Part shown: positions 43,300 to 54,021 of the stretch, piece by piece
Layout of the letters: each line of letters begins with the position of its first letter
Position numbering within the stretch: position 1 is the stretch's first letter
NCBI GenBank assembly: GCA_949751835.1
Contig: CATKHK010000049.1
Coordinates: forward strand, 1-64,000
Origin: Blepharisma japonicum
Lineage: Eukaryota; Ciliophora; Heterotrichea; Heterotrichida; Blepharismidae
Direction of reading: 5' to 3'
DNA: 64,000 nucleotides
Translations under genes and position numbers: made by a program
The notes under the pieces: generated by a model
Told to the model about the DNA's origin: nothing
The model's database searches: none
What the model saw: the letters and a program-made list of their open reading frames with translations, nothing else

Positions 43300-45396
43300 T
43301 TATAAATGTCTTACAATTGCTTCACAAGGATGCTTATAAAGTGTGTTAATATCCCCTGTCAAATCATAAAATAGAAGGGATTCTTCCTCCTTTCCTCTTT
43401 TTCTGTTCAAAAATTCCAGTATTTTTGCATCTACAAAAAAACAAGCTAAAAACGTTATCATTGAAATTCCTGCAAAACATCACCCAAAATAAAAAAATCA
43501 ATTTTCTCCACTTACCATGAAAACCCCCGAATTCACTAGCTGAAATAGTCCAATCGCTATCATGATAAACATCAAAATCGCTTCTTGTGCTTTTCCTATA
43601 CAAGTCATTTCGACTCTATATACAAATAATAAATTGTACTTATCTACCCAATACTTTATAAAAATATAGAGGCAGCCAAATGGTAAAATCAGAGGCATTG
43701 TAATAGAAAACATCAAAGTTACAGTAAAAACGCCCAACATTTTAGAATATTCTAACCCAAAATCAAATTTCGGCGCTCTGGCAGCTTCTTTCTCTTCTTC
43801 TGGAGTAATTGCCTTTCATTCGTTATATTTTGTGGTCAAAAGTGTTGGAACTGCTAATAAATCAAGCAAATTTGATACAAAACTCATAGATATCACAAAA
43901 CTCACAAAAAATTCTCCTACAGAAATAATATTTTTGGCGAATCTTATATTCCATTCTAAAATTTCTACTTTAGATAAAGTCACAAAAGCCATGCTTAAAG
44001 TAACAGCTCCTAGTAACGGGAATATAATTAAATTTGTGATTACAAAAATCAAAAATTTCCATATAGAGCTTGCTATTGATTCTGAAAATAATGAATGCAG
44101 CTCTTGTCTTACTAAAATTCCGACAGCAAAAGGGATGATTAAGGATTGAAATAAACTTAGTGCAATTGAAGGCAGCGAAAAAGAGATTAAAGCCTTAATT
44201 CCAGTAATAAATTCAACTTTTTCTATAATTGTTGAAGCCAGCCCTGCTAATGTAAGAGGTGTCAATAAAATCAAAAAAATTAAAATAAATGAAAAATTTG
44301 CAATTCATTTTTTTAAATTTGAATAAAATTTGCTGACACCAATGTTTTCTCATATAATATCAGAGTTGTAGGGTGCACGCTCAAATTTTCATTTATTCAT
44401 CTCAATACCTAAATCATTACTTGGATAAAAGTTTTCTAATAGCAGCTCAGCAGATTCCGGGTTTTTACAAACAATAAATCCATATCCTAGATTTGAGTCA
44501 ATTTCTTTATATTTTTCAATCTCAATTAAATCCTCTATTTCTTGTTTCTTTCTCTCATAATGCATTATGGCATCAATTTTGTTAGAAAATCAGCTGGCCC
44601 TTATTTTTGGTCTTTGGTTATTTCTATATAAAGCTTACTCTCTTGCTATTACTTTATATCGGCTTATTATTTTTTCTAATTTTTGTTGTTCTTGACACAA
44701 TGAAAATAATTTAGATAAATTCGGAACCACATTCACTGATAAAATTTCATCAGGATATCTAGTATGAATGTGATTGTAAATAATCCCATTCAGTTTAAAT
44801 GGAGAAATCCTTTTTGGGATATTGGAAATTTGAATTGCACTAGATTTTACATATAATTCTTTGCTAGCTTCAGGCTATATAAAATTTACTGTCAAAGACA
44901 TCTCTCTTGTTTTGGTCAACTTGAAAAAAGTATATGCTAAAATATAAGATCCAGCTGAAAATAAAAGAGCACAAACCCCAGGTAAAATCATTTCTGTGTC
45001 GTACCCACTGACATGTGCTATTGAATAATATGAAATATCCCCTTGATTTGAAGAAATTTTCTTCTTTCCAGTCATATAAATTGGAATTAGCCCAATAATT
45101 CCAATAATTGAAAAAATAAACAGCAGATATCCCACTCTTCTTATTAGTGCTAAATATAAAGCTCCATCCATTTTGCAGTATATTGATAACTCATGATCAG
45201 AGGTGTAATAAAGCTTATGTATTGCTTCTGTTATTGATATGTGACCTTCGGGAAAAGGTGGGCCTGAAACCCTTTCTGAAGAAAATAGAGGCTTTGAGCG
45301 GAGAGACCGATATAGTAAAAAAAAGAGAAGGCATATAGAAAAAACAATTGTGTTTGTTATTACTGTAAGAAGCAAGCCAGATATTCCATCTTCCAT
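43300..45396 (-). CDS. CSC1/OSCA/TMEM63-family osmosensitive channel-like protein
   Basis: Three exons joined over two 15-nt introns (44875-44889, 44624-44638) encode 688 residues, with TGA=Trp at several spots. The N-terminal TM (TVITNTIVFSICLLFFLLY) and two further segments are followed by a cytosolic region with YVKSSAIQISNIPKRISPFK. The C-terminal transmembrane block contains the family hallmark near YWVDKYNLLFVYRVE, with ISFSLPSIALSLFQSLIIPF and AIGLFQLVNSGVFMVSGEN. These proteins form mechanosensitive Ca2+-permeable pores in plants, yeast and animals. The last exon ends in TAA at 43300 after a hydrophilic tail. It would act in osmotic or touch response; channel function is inferred from family. 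Confidence 0.85.
44624..44638 (-). other. 15-nt spliceosomal intron (TMEM63-like gene, intron 2)
   Basis: On the minus strand it reads gtaagctttatatag and removes an in-frame TAA, joining KVIARE to NNQRPKIRASW. A at position 10. Confidence 0.88.
44875..44889 (-). other. 15-nt spliceosomal intron (TMEM63-like gene, intron 1)
   Basis: On the minus strand it reads gtaaattttatatag and removes an in-frame TAG, joining KTREMSLT to PEASKELYVK. A at position 10. Confidence 0.88.
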
Positions 45397-45617
45397 TTTT
45401 ACTTGATTTATGAATTTAAATTAAATAGAAAGTAAAATTATAACGATCATTGAGCATAAAACTTATAATTTTGGAAAGAGAACCGATAGATATTATTTTA
45501 TTTAAAAATTAAATGATTTATTTTAAATTTTCAAATAATTTTTATAAAAAGAAAGAATATGAATAGGTAAATATGACTGCTCAAAGATTATTGATTATTT
45601 AAATGTATAAGAATTTG

Positions 45618-45633
45618 GAAAAGAAAAAGATTA
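45618..45633 (-). terminator. RNA polymerase III terminator of the 5S gene
   Basis: Directly after the 5S 3' end the RNA-like strand has a run of five T and then four T (tctttttctttt), the usual Pol III stop signal. Confidence 0.75.
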
Positions 45634-45751
45634 GCTGTCAGCACGAGGGCTTCCCTGGCGGTCCCCCACCCAAGTACTAACCTCGCCTTATGCCGCTTAA
45701 CTTCAGAGTTCGGATGGGATCTGGTGCGTTAGGCATAGTATGGCCGACAAC
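45634..45751 (-). rRNA. 5S ribosomal RNA
   Basis: The minus strand is a complete 118-nt 5S rRNA. It starts GTTGTCGGCCATACTATGCC, pairs its first six bases with the terminal GACAGC (one G-U pair), and contains the universal segments CCCATCCGAACTCTGAAG and TTAAGC followed by GGTTAGTACTTGGGTGGG. The internal promoter region (box A, IE, box C in the middle of the gene) is intact as far as can be seen. It is a single dispersed copy between two protein genes rather than part of a tandem array in this window. Confidence 0.97.
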
Positions 45752-45983
45752 GAGAATTAATCTTCCTGCTGCTTTAAATATACCTTCAATTGTATCTCAC
45801 GCTCGAAATAATAAGATGATTATTAATATATCATTCCAATATTTCTTATAATCATTTTTATGTTAAAAATATGGAAAGGAGAGTGTAGACGCTTCGCATT
45901 AGAAACTATTATTTTTTAATTAATTTCTTTTAATTAATATTACTCTTAAAATTCTTCTCTTAAAATTCATATGTATTTATTTA

Positions 45984-46481
45984 TTATTCTGCAATCGGTC
46001 TGTGCCTTTTTTCAGGAGGTGCTACATATTTCTTACCATTTGGGTTCCCTCTCTCATAAAAATCTTTGAAAATCTTAATTGCTTCTTCCGCAAAAAATCC
46101 TCCAACACTTTCATATTTTCTACTTTATAAGTACCCTTCATGTACTGAAAGTATAGACCCATTTCCTCCAAACCTTTCGTTATAGCACCCAAAGTACACT
46201 TTTTTTATTCCAATTATTTCTAAAGCAGAAGCACACATAATGCAAGGTTCACAAGTAACATATAATTCGCACTCTTGAAGGATAGAAGGAGGATGGGTTT
46301 TAAGAATCTCGTCGATTGCAACGATTTCGCAATGCTTTGTCGCATTTTTTGTTTCATTTGTCATGTTTCATGCTTCAGCAAGAGCTTGACCATTGTGGAC
46401 AAAAACGCAGGCAACTGGGATTTCACCTTGACTGCTTGAGTGGCGAGCAAGCTCAAGAGCACGCCTCATAAAGGCTTCCAT
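45984..46481 (-). CDS. ADAT2: tRNA-specific adenosine deaminase, ADAT2-like
   Basis: Two exons joined over a 15-nt intron (46120-46134) give 160 residues. It is a cytidine-deaminase-fold enzyme: the zinc/proton-shuttle motif is [10 protein letters not shown] with H50 and E52, and the second motif PCIMC holds C80 and C83. The ending [20 protein letters not shown] matches the C-terminus of ADAT2, the catalytic partner of ADAT3 that converts A34 to inosine in tRNA anticodons. Most relatives have HAE rather than HCE; the zinc ligand and catalytic Glu are unchanged. Without the intron the frame would stop at HEGYL. The length is normal (human ADAT2 191). Confidence 0.9.
46120..46134 (-). other. 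15-nt spliceosomal intron (ADAT2-like gene)
   Basis: On the minus strand it reads gtacttataaagtag, removing TAA, and joins SVHEG to [10 protein letters not shown] at position 10. Confidence 0.85.
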
Positions 46482-46953
46482 TTTTACATAGCTATGAAAA
46501 TCAAATTTTATGCAAATTAAATGCTATTTTTAATTAGAAGTCATATAGCTTAGATGAATGAGTATTTTTTTAGCGAGAATGGCTTTATTTTTATATGCAT
46601 AAAAAATTGAATAAAAAATGTTTTATTTGCTATATGGATACAAATTATCCTTTTTGCAAGATTTAAATCTTAATGAAAAGCATATAGTAAATAAAAGACA
46701 GTAAGAGCTTTTCGAATTTCAAACTTAATTTATTTTTCTGAGATAGAAAAATTCCATTTATTCACCAGTTGACAGTGCAAAATGACTATAAAAGTATTCA
46801 AGATCTAAAAGAAGCTACCAAAGTATCATAATAGCATAGAATTTCATTGATTACTTCCTAAACTAAGTCTAAATACATTTAGCAAATTACTATTTTTGTT
46901 AAAATTAATTAGAATTGTATATAGAAATCAATTTTATCTTTTAATAAACGAGT
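46482..46953. other. AT-rich intergenic region
   Basis: No gene, repeat or RNA is recognised. It contains the promoter of the ADAT2-like gene and the 3' end of the RING-CH gene. Confidence 0.5.
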
Positions 46954-47550
46954 TTAATTTACAATCTTCTTTTGATTTTGAATCTTCCCACTGATACTTT
47001 TTACCTCGAAAACTTGGCATTCTGATATTAAATTTTTGATGAGCACCATAGTGCTATACGCAATCGTGGGAGCCGACGCTCCGAATACTGCCACAGGCAG
47101 CAGTCCTATTAGAAATCTAATATAAAACTTGGTCAGCATAAATAATTTCCTGCATCCTGAACTTTGAAGTTTGATTAAATTTATATGAGATTTTGACACA
47201 TTTAAAAGATGACGTAGCAGGTAGTTAAACTTATATACCAGATACAAAACTACAGGGACATTGAGAATAATGTAAATCAAAGCCTGAGTTTCTTTAAGTT
47301 TCTTAAGTATCCCTGATATCCCTAGAAACCTTAATTTCCCTTGAAATTCATACTTGCAAAGTTCGCATTTTAATCCGGTATTGCATCCCCTAGTCTTAAT
47401 AGGCATTGCTTTGTATCGATTAGGGTATTTTTCTTTTAGCCAGTGCTGTAAGCAATGTGAGTGAACGTATTTAATAGAGCCGCTGCACATACATGGAGAA
47501 ATGAGGGCGGAGTCGTTTGAAGAATTTAAACAAATTCGGCACTCTGACAT
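46954..47550 (-). CDS. RING-CH (MARCH-like) membrane E3 ligase
   Basis: The frame of 198 residues opens directly with a RING-CH zinc finger: [19 protein letters not shown], then [20 protein letters not shown], and [10 protein letters not shown], giving C4HC3 spacing. Two hydrophobic segments follow ([17 protein letters not shown] and [20 protein letters not shown]). MARCH-type ligases ubiquitinate membrane proteins at the ER, Golgi or endosomes. The short hydrophilic C-terminus carries no further motif. A second RING-CH protein, fused to FHA, lies at 62.5-63.9 kb. Confidence 0.85.
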   Translation of the reverse strand: MSECRICLNSSNDSALISPCMCSGSIKYVHSHCLQHWLKEKYPNRYKAMPIKTRGCNTGLKCELCKYEFQGKLRFLGISGILKKLKETQALIYIILNVPVVLYLVYKFNYLLRHLLNVSKSHINLIKLQSSGCRKLFMLTKFYIRFLIGLLPVAVFGASAPTIAYSTMVLIKNLISECQVFEVKSISGKIQNQKKIVN

Positions 47551-49044
47551 TTTTGTTCCTTTATGGATACTTTTCTGCTAAGTTAAAATTTGTGTCGCTT
47601 AATTCCTATATGAATTTTATTTAACAAATGAATAAAATTTATTAATTCTTATAATAATGCAGTAAAATAAGTAAAAGCTGAGATTAGAGTGCATCTAAAA
47701 ATAATATCTTTTTAATTAAGTAATTAAACTAATAGTTTATGATTAGTTATGCTTTCATTCTAAGTGCATTTGATCACTCAAAATATTGGATAATACTTAT
47801 GATGCGATAGAAAGTTAATGCAAAATCAATGCTGCATATCAGCATCTTATTCAGTAAAATCGCTATAAAGTTCCTGACTTATATGTATGATTTTCTTCTC
47901 TATTCAGTCTGCTTTTTCGATCTTTTAGGATTTTTTAGTATTAATATATATTATTTACGCATAGTTTTATATGAAATATTTTAAATTTTAGATCAGTAGA
48001 CTAAATATTTATTTTTTACAGTAAAATTAATGCTCTAATGTTTCTTTAATTTGGCAAAATTTTTAAAATTTATTTATTTTCTGATAGAGTTGGCATACTA
48101 CATAGGCTTGGAAATATAAAAATATTAAACGAGGCTTAATAGTTAATATTTTGCAACATATTTTTGGAGTCAAAAATGGTTACAAAATTTTAAATTCATA
48201 TAACAAATAAGTTCTTAGAGATAAAATTGATATCTTCGCTGATCTGTCCTTATTGATTATTTTAATACAAATAATTTTTTTAAACATCATTGGAAGAATA
48301 ATCTAAACTTTACTAATTATTTGGCAAGTGATAATATCCCATAATAATCAATAATAAAATCATAAACACAATCTATTTTAAAGCACCGTCTTACTCCTTT
48401 CCATTAAGAGAAAAAGTCACTTGAAAAATCCTTTTATAAAATGTTTTCTTAAATATGTAATATGCCTATAACGCTATAATCAGTTTTTATTCTAATTTTA
48501 TTATATTTAGTAAGCTTGAATTTTAAATACATGAATCTTGTTATTTAAATAAGATAATTCTTTTCAGCTATTTATATTTAAAATTTAATATAATGTTTAG
48601 AAATAGTAAATTTACTCCCTTCAAAAAGTGTGCTCGTTTTTAAGGGGGTTATAATTTAAAGCTTATTTTGCTTGTAATTATAATTGAAATTGAGGCAAAA
48701 ATGCCTTATTTAATTTTCATTGAAAATTTGGGTTTTAAAACAACTTTATATAATAAATTTCTTTCTGTTACTCTTTTTATATTAGATCTTAAACCACTAA
48801 AATGTATTGCTCCCATATCTATTGAGGAGTAAAAATTCTAAGCGAGTATTGTTATTTAAAAAATTATAACTAGTTTTCATTTAAAGTAAATTAACTAATT
48901 TATGTTCAAAACGCCTAAATTAAATATAAAATTTTCTTTATCAAGTCTTAAAAACTTACAATTTTAAAAAAATTGTTATTCTTTTCTCTATTGCATTAAG
49001 AAGTAAACATTCGCAATAATCATTTATTTGTTTCGGCATATAAA
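47551..49044. other. Long AT-rich intergenic region, nothing recognised
   Basis: At 1.5 kb this is the longest spacer in the compact right part. I found no protein-like frame, tRNA, snRNA-like block or repeat array. It is divergent (genes leave it on both sides) and may hold regulatory DNA or an unrecognised noncoding RNA. Confidence 0.45.
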
Positions 49045-51189
49045 ATGAGTTGTGCCAATTGCGATGAGTCAAAATTTGTCAAGGAATGCCCTACTTGTCA
49101 AAAATCACTCTGTAGGATTTGCCAATGCAAAGACAATTGCATACCCTGTGAAGCTTGCGACCCAAAAATTCATATAAGAAGTACCTACGATCTTATATCC
49201 CTATGCGAAAAATGTTTCGCCGGCAGAATAAAGGATTTTGGAAGCACAATATGCTTTTTTAACTCCCCAGGAGCAGGAGGAGAAGAAGAATTAGCCAATA
49301 TTCAGTTGGACGTAAACTCAATTATCAATAAAAATATTTCTGACATATTGTTCTATGCTTTTCGAAAAAATATAGGGGAATTAGGTGCAGAACCTAATGA
49401 TGCAAATATGGAGGAGAGTTTGATACAAGATATCAAAGATAAGGTAGTATCAAAACTTGAACTGATCATTATAATAACGAATACTTTGTCTCATAGTATT
49501 CTAAAAGATCTCTGTGAGCTTATAAGAGATATGAAACTGAGTATTATTTGGTATAAGCCTGACTTAAAAGAAATGCATTCAATAGTTCCAACAGCCTCTC
49601 GAAAAGCAAAGCCAAAAGACTTAGCAAAAATTATAGATGAAATTTCATCGGAGGGCTATCCATTATGCACTCAAAGCAGAATTATAGAGAAATTTCATGA
49701 TAAAAATTTGAGATTTGACTTCAATAAACTTATTGAAGCTACAGAAAGAAAAAACTATATAAAATTGCTACTTTTTGAAGAGGAAAGCGAAAATTATTTG
49801 CTGCTTGCTTCAAAAAATGCACCTGTAGTTAATTCTGAAATTATTGAGAGTGTCATAAAATTTTTTGAAAATTCCAAACTGGTTCCATTTTTATTCAGAA
49901 TTCAAGAAATGCTGCTGAATATTTATGGAATTGATGCATCATTAAATTTTATAGAGACTCTTGTGCATGATATTCCTGGTTATGAAGTATACTCATCAGA
50001 ATATATGCTGGATCCACAAAATTATGTTAAAAGTGAAAATGCGAGAGAATTCAGGACAATTTTTCATAATGGCAAAATAAAGCAAAAATCTTTAGAAAAG
50101 TATGGAGCATTTTTAGTATTTTTAGAAAAATTGATAGGCAAGCGCATGCCCAAAGGAGTTTTAGCCCTTTCTCTCTTATATAAGCACATACATATGGCAA
50201 ATAAGCCAAAACTTTCAATCCAGGAGATCTATGAGTTTTTTGAATTTGGTCTTCAAGAAAGAAGCATTAATATCAAAAGAAAAAAACTCGCACAAGTAGG
50301 TCAAAGCGATCAAAGAAAAAACTCTGAAAATTACAATATTCCTCTATTTAAAAAAACCGACTTTGTTACACCTCAAGAATGTATAAATATGATCATTGGA
50401 ATTCTGCTCGAGCGTAGGCATGGGATACAAATTTCTGACTTATTTAACCTTGTGGGATCTTTATTTTTTCCACGAGTGGTCAGCTTAAGCTACCTTGGTT
50501 ATTTTGATTTTGAAGACCTGCTAACTTGTATAGATGACGTAGAAGTTTCTAATAACACCGTTATTTACAGTCTATATAAGCATCCAGAAGAGTGCCCATA
50601 TTGTATGGAAGAATTAGATGAAGAAGACACAAAGCTCGAATGCTCTCATCAATTCCATAATGCTTGTCTTATAGAAATTGTGAATAAATCAATAAAAAAG
50701 TCTCAATCTGGGGTAATTTGTCCTATGTGTAGAACTCCACTTTCAGAAAATATGATTAAGTATATTATAGATCCAGCCAGACAAAATAAAAAAGAAGTAA
50801 AAAAATATGAGAAAAAACATCTTGAAAAGAGAAAATCTTCGTCTCATCCGAAATGGCTGATACCTGGGATTATGAAGTGTTTTACGAATAATTGCCAGTA
50901 TTTTTTTGACCCTGGGTGTGCGAACAAGTATACTTGCCCACTCTGCAAAATTGAATACTGCTTGAAGTGTGCAATAGAGACCAAGAGAGAGTGTGAATGT
51001 GCAGTTAATGCTGCAAAAGAAAACGAGGAATTCCTTAATTGGATTGAAATGAATAATGGCAAGGCCTGTCCTAATTGCGGAATAGTGACTTTGAATGAAA
51101 CTGATAAATCTATGGTAAAATGTACGTCTTGCCATTCAACATTTTGCTTTCAATGTGGAAAATTGAAAAAGGGCTGTGTTTGCGCTTAA
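49045..51189 (+). CDS. RBR-type (RING-IBR-RING2) protein lacking the RING2 catalytic Cys
   Basis: An intronless frame of 714 residues. The N-terminus is a Cys-rich zinc region (residues 3-57). Residues about 65-190 and 190-260 look like folded domains, the second resembling a winged helix. RING1 lies at about 516-565 (CPYCMEELDEEDTKLECSHQ and CPMC), the IBR at about 610-652 (CPLCKIEYCLKCAIE, CECA), and RING2 at 675-707 (CPNCGIVTLNETDKSMVKC, CTSCHSTFCFQCG). In RBR ligases the residue nine after the second Cys of RING2 plus one is the catalytic Cys; here that position is K688 (AAA). The zinc ligands remain. It may therefore act as a RING-only ligase or adaptor. No Trp-encoding TGA occurs in this gene. 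Confidence 0.75.
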   Translation: MSCANCDESKFVKECPTCQKSLCRICQCKDNCIPCEACDPKIHIRSTYDLISLCEKCFAGRIKDFGSTICFFNSPGAGGEEELANIQLDVNSIINKNISDILFYAFRKNIGELGAEPNDANMEESLIQDIKDKVVSKLELIIIITNTLSHSILKDLCELIRDMKLSIIWYKPDLKEMHSIVPTASRKAKPKDLAKIIDEISSEGYPLCTQSRIIEKFHDKNLRFDFNKLIEATERKNYIKLLLFEEESENYLLLASKNAPVVNSEIIESVIKFFENSKLVPFLFRIQEMLLNIYGIDASLNFIETLVHDIPGYEVYSSEYMLDPQNYVKSENAREFRTIFHNGKIKQKSLEKYGAFLVFLEKLIGKRMPKGVLALSLLYKHIHMANKPKLSIQEIYEFFEFGLQERSINIKRKKLAQVGQSDQRKNSENYNIPLFKKTDFVTPQECINMIIGILLERRHGIQISDLFNLVGSLFFPRVVSLSYLGYFDFEDLLTCIDDVEVSNNTVIYSLYKHPEECPYCMEELDEEDTKLECSHQFHNACLIEIVNKSIKKSQSGVICPMCRTPLSENMIKYIIDPARQNKKEVKKYEKKHLEKRKSSSHPKWLIPGIMKCFTNNCQYFFDPGCANKYTCPLCKIEYCLKCAIETKRECECAVNAAKENEEFLNWIEMNNGKACPNCGIVTLNETDKSMVKCTSCHSTFCFQCGKLKKGCVCA

Positions 51190-51585
51190 TTTAATTTATT
51201 TATAAATCAATAATAATTTTTTCAGAATTCATAATTAAAAAACTATTATAATTCGCCATTTTAATGATTTTATAATATAATTCCCTCGTCTTATACTCAT
51301 ATCTACCTATGCACCAAATACATTTAGCTTGCAAAGCAGTAAAAATTAAGCAATTAAATTTCTTGTCATTTGAAAAGGTAAGCTAAATGAAGCTTACGAT
51401 TATTATATTAGAGTAGCAACCAGATTTCTCTAGCTTCAGTTACTTAAAAGTAACTTTTATCTTCTAGATCTATCTGAAATAGAAAATCCTTTTTGACATT
51501 AAGTACAGCCATAGCACTTTAATTTTCTCATTTATGATTTTTAACTCAAATAATAATTTTATTTTTATTTTAGTCTATAAAAATT
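51190..51585. other. AT-rich intergenic region
   Basis: No recognisable content between two plus-strand genes. It should include the promoter of the VHS-GAT gene. Confidence 0.5.
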
Positions 51586-54021
51586 ATGAAAGAAGAAGAT
51601 ATAGCTTTGCTGAAATCAGCTGTGCTGTCTATAGGAAACCAAGCATTAATTCAAGAAGTTGCTAATAGGTGTTCAAAAGCTCATAAAAATGAATGTAGGG
51701 ACCTGCTAAAAAGTTTAATAAAAATTATGGACTCTCAGCAGCCTCCTGTTTACAAGCTCCAAGCTGCCAAAATAATCGAAGCTATCACTGAGACAAAAAA
51801 TGGTAATTTCATTAGAATCCTTGGAAAAGGCTTAAAATTTTATAAAGAAATCGCCAAATATAAATGTGTAAGATTTATATAGGAGTCTTCTGACATGCTG
51901 AGAGGCATGAATTTATTTTTAGCAGATTCCGATGTTCAAAGAGAAGCCTCAGCTGAATTTTTTATTTTAGTTTTACAATGTATCCAAGAATGGGCTCAGC
52001 TTTTTCGATATGACCGACATAAAAACGATTCAATATTCTTTAAAACTTACCAAGAACTTAAAGAAATGGGCGTAACTTTTCCAGAACCTATCCCATTAGA
52101 AGTTTCAATAGAGGTAAATACTTCTAAAATTATCCAAAATATAAAAAAATGCAAAGAGTTACTTGGTTCAGTCCATAAAATGATGAATGAGGCAGATCCA
52201 GACAGAAATTTGATTAGCAGAAAAATAAAAATCTTAATTGAGCATAGAGTCGAGTTTGAAAAAGAAATGAATACCAGCATGGAAAACGACCCATTTCAGC
52301 TGATAAGTGAGTTGACACTGATTTCAGACGAAATCAATAAGGCTTATCAGATTTACAGGTACTGGAAAAAATCATCAATCCCTCTTACAGAGGACAAAAT
52401 GATTGCTATTCCCAGAAGTAATTTACTGCCCCAGCCAACTTCCAAGAATTATCCAGAACCAAAGCCAAAAAATGTTCCTCAAGCTGATCCTCGGCTTGAC
52501 TATCAAGGATCTGCAATTTGAAATGATATGGCAAAAACCTCAATATCTTTTTCAGAGCTTGAAAAAAGCCCTATTAAAGGCGAAAATGGCGATTTTGAGC
52601 TTGATTTAGACCCTGAGTGAAAAGAATTTAAAGAAGAATATTTTAATTTAAAAGACAAGTATGAAAATGCGCTTATTATAATTAGTAAATCAGAAGAAGA
52701 TTATAATGAAATCAATGAAAAGTTGAATAGTTTAATTGAAGAAAAAGAAAAATTTAAGGAAAAATATAAAATTAAATATTCAGAAAATAAAGAATTGGTC
52801 AAAAAAAATAAAGAGCTGGAAATAAGTGTAGCTAAAAGCGAAGAAAATCAGATTATGGCTGAGAAATATAAGGAAATCAACGAAAATTTGCAAAACCGAA
52901 TAAATGAGCTTGAGAATCAAATTAATGCAAACGAAGGAGAAATAAAAAAACAATTTTCAATAAATAAACAATTGGCAGCTCAAAGAGAAATCGCTGAAAA
53001 TGAGTTAAAAGTTCTAAAAAATGCAAAAAAAGATGAAAAATCATTCAGAATTGAAACCATTTTTTCATTTTCTGCTTGTAATAATAAACAAAAAAATGCT
53101 TTATCGAGTATTTCACAACCTACCTTTTTTCCGCTAACTTTAACTCCAGACATTTCTCCAATTAAGGCTGAATCAAGCCCTAAAGAGCCTATCAATGCTG
53201 CAGTTCTCGATTTTTCTTCAAATTTGATAGCTCATGAATCAAAATACCCAACAGTGAGACATATGTCTCCAATATATCAAAGAGATAGTATTGACACTCT
53301 CAGAAATACTCCTCTAAAAACTTCACAATCGCAATCTTTTGGAATTCAAGTGGAAAATGAAGATTCCTATTTAAAAAGTTTATTATCAAAGTCAGGGATT
53401 CTCTATAAAAATGAAAAAATTCAGATTGACTATAACTTGCATGAAGAAGGAAAAATCAAGCTAACAATAAATAATAACTCTGAGCTTGGTTTTAATAATT
53501 TCCGCTTAGAATTTATCGAGCGTCAAGGTATAGACTTTTCATTCCAAAACGAAAAATCTATCATCCCTGCAAATACAAGCTTGGAATTCTGCATCAATTA
53601 CACTATTTCAAGACCTTTCGAGAACTCTCCTATTTGGAAGTTTATATATAACACAGAAATTAATTATTTAAAGCTTCCGATCTCCTATATTTTATCATTC
53701 AAAAACTCAATCAGCAAGAACCCTCAAGATGCATGGAATTCTCTATCAAACGAAAAACTCACTAAAAAGTTCTACGGCTTAAGGAGTCATATAAGATCAA
53801 TGAAACTATTGGTAGAATATTGCAATTTGCATGAAATTATGAGAGCATACCCAGATGGCTACAGGAGTGTAGTTATTTATGGAGAAGGAGATTTTATTGC
53901 TTTATGTAAGATTACATTAAATAAATCAGCTTCAGCTGGAAAAATAGAAATTAGATGTCAAGATGGAGCAATTCGAGAAATTATGGCAAGTCTAATAAAA
54001 AGCCTAATTTCAATTGAGTAA
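51586..54021 (+). CDS. VHS-GAT sorting adaptor with coiled coil and adaptin-like appendage
   Basis: Two exons over a 15-nt intron (51868-51882) encode 806 residues, with TGA=Trp at SAIWNDM and PEWKEF. Residues 1-135 form a VHS-like helical solenoid (VYKLQAAKIIEAITETKNGN, SDVQREASAEFFILVLQCIQEW). About 175-285 fit a GAT domain (LLGSVHKMMNEADPDRNLIS). A coiled coil covers about 340-480. The C-terminus (about 587-806) resembles the two-part appendage of AP-2 alpha: a beta sandwich (IDYNLHEEGKIKLTINNNSE, FNNFRLEFIERQG) and a platform (AWNSLSNEKLTKKFYGLRSH). GGA proteins have VHS-GAT-hinge and a single GAE ear; the platform here is unusual. It would sort cargo at the trans-Golgi or endosomes. Confidence 0.75.
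51868..51882 (+). other. 15-nt spliceosomal intron (VHS-GAT gene)
   Basis: It reads gtaagatttatatag, removes TAG, and joins IAKYKC to ESSDMLRGMN within the VHS domain. A at position 10. Confidence 0.88.

Noticed and set aside
50743-51135. Long minus-strand frame opposite the RBR gene
   Set aside because: The plus strand carries clear zinc-finger domains here; the minus frame is a shadow without motifs.
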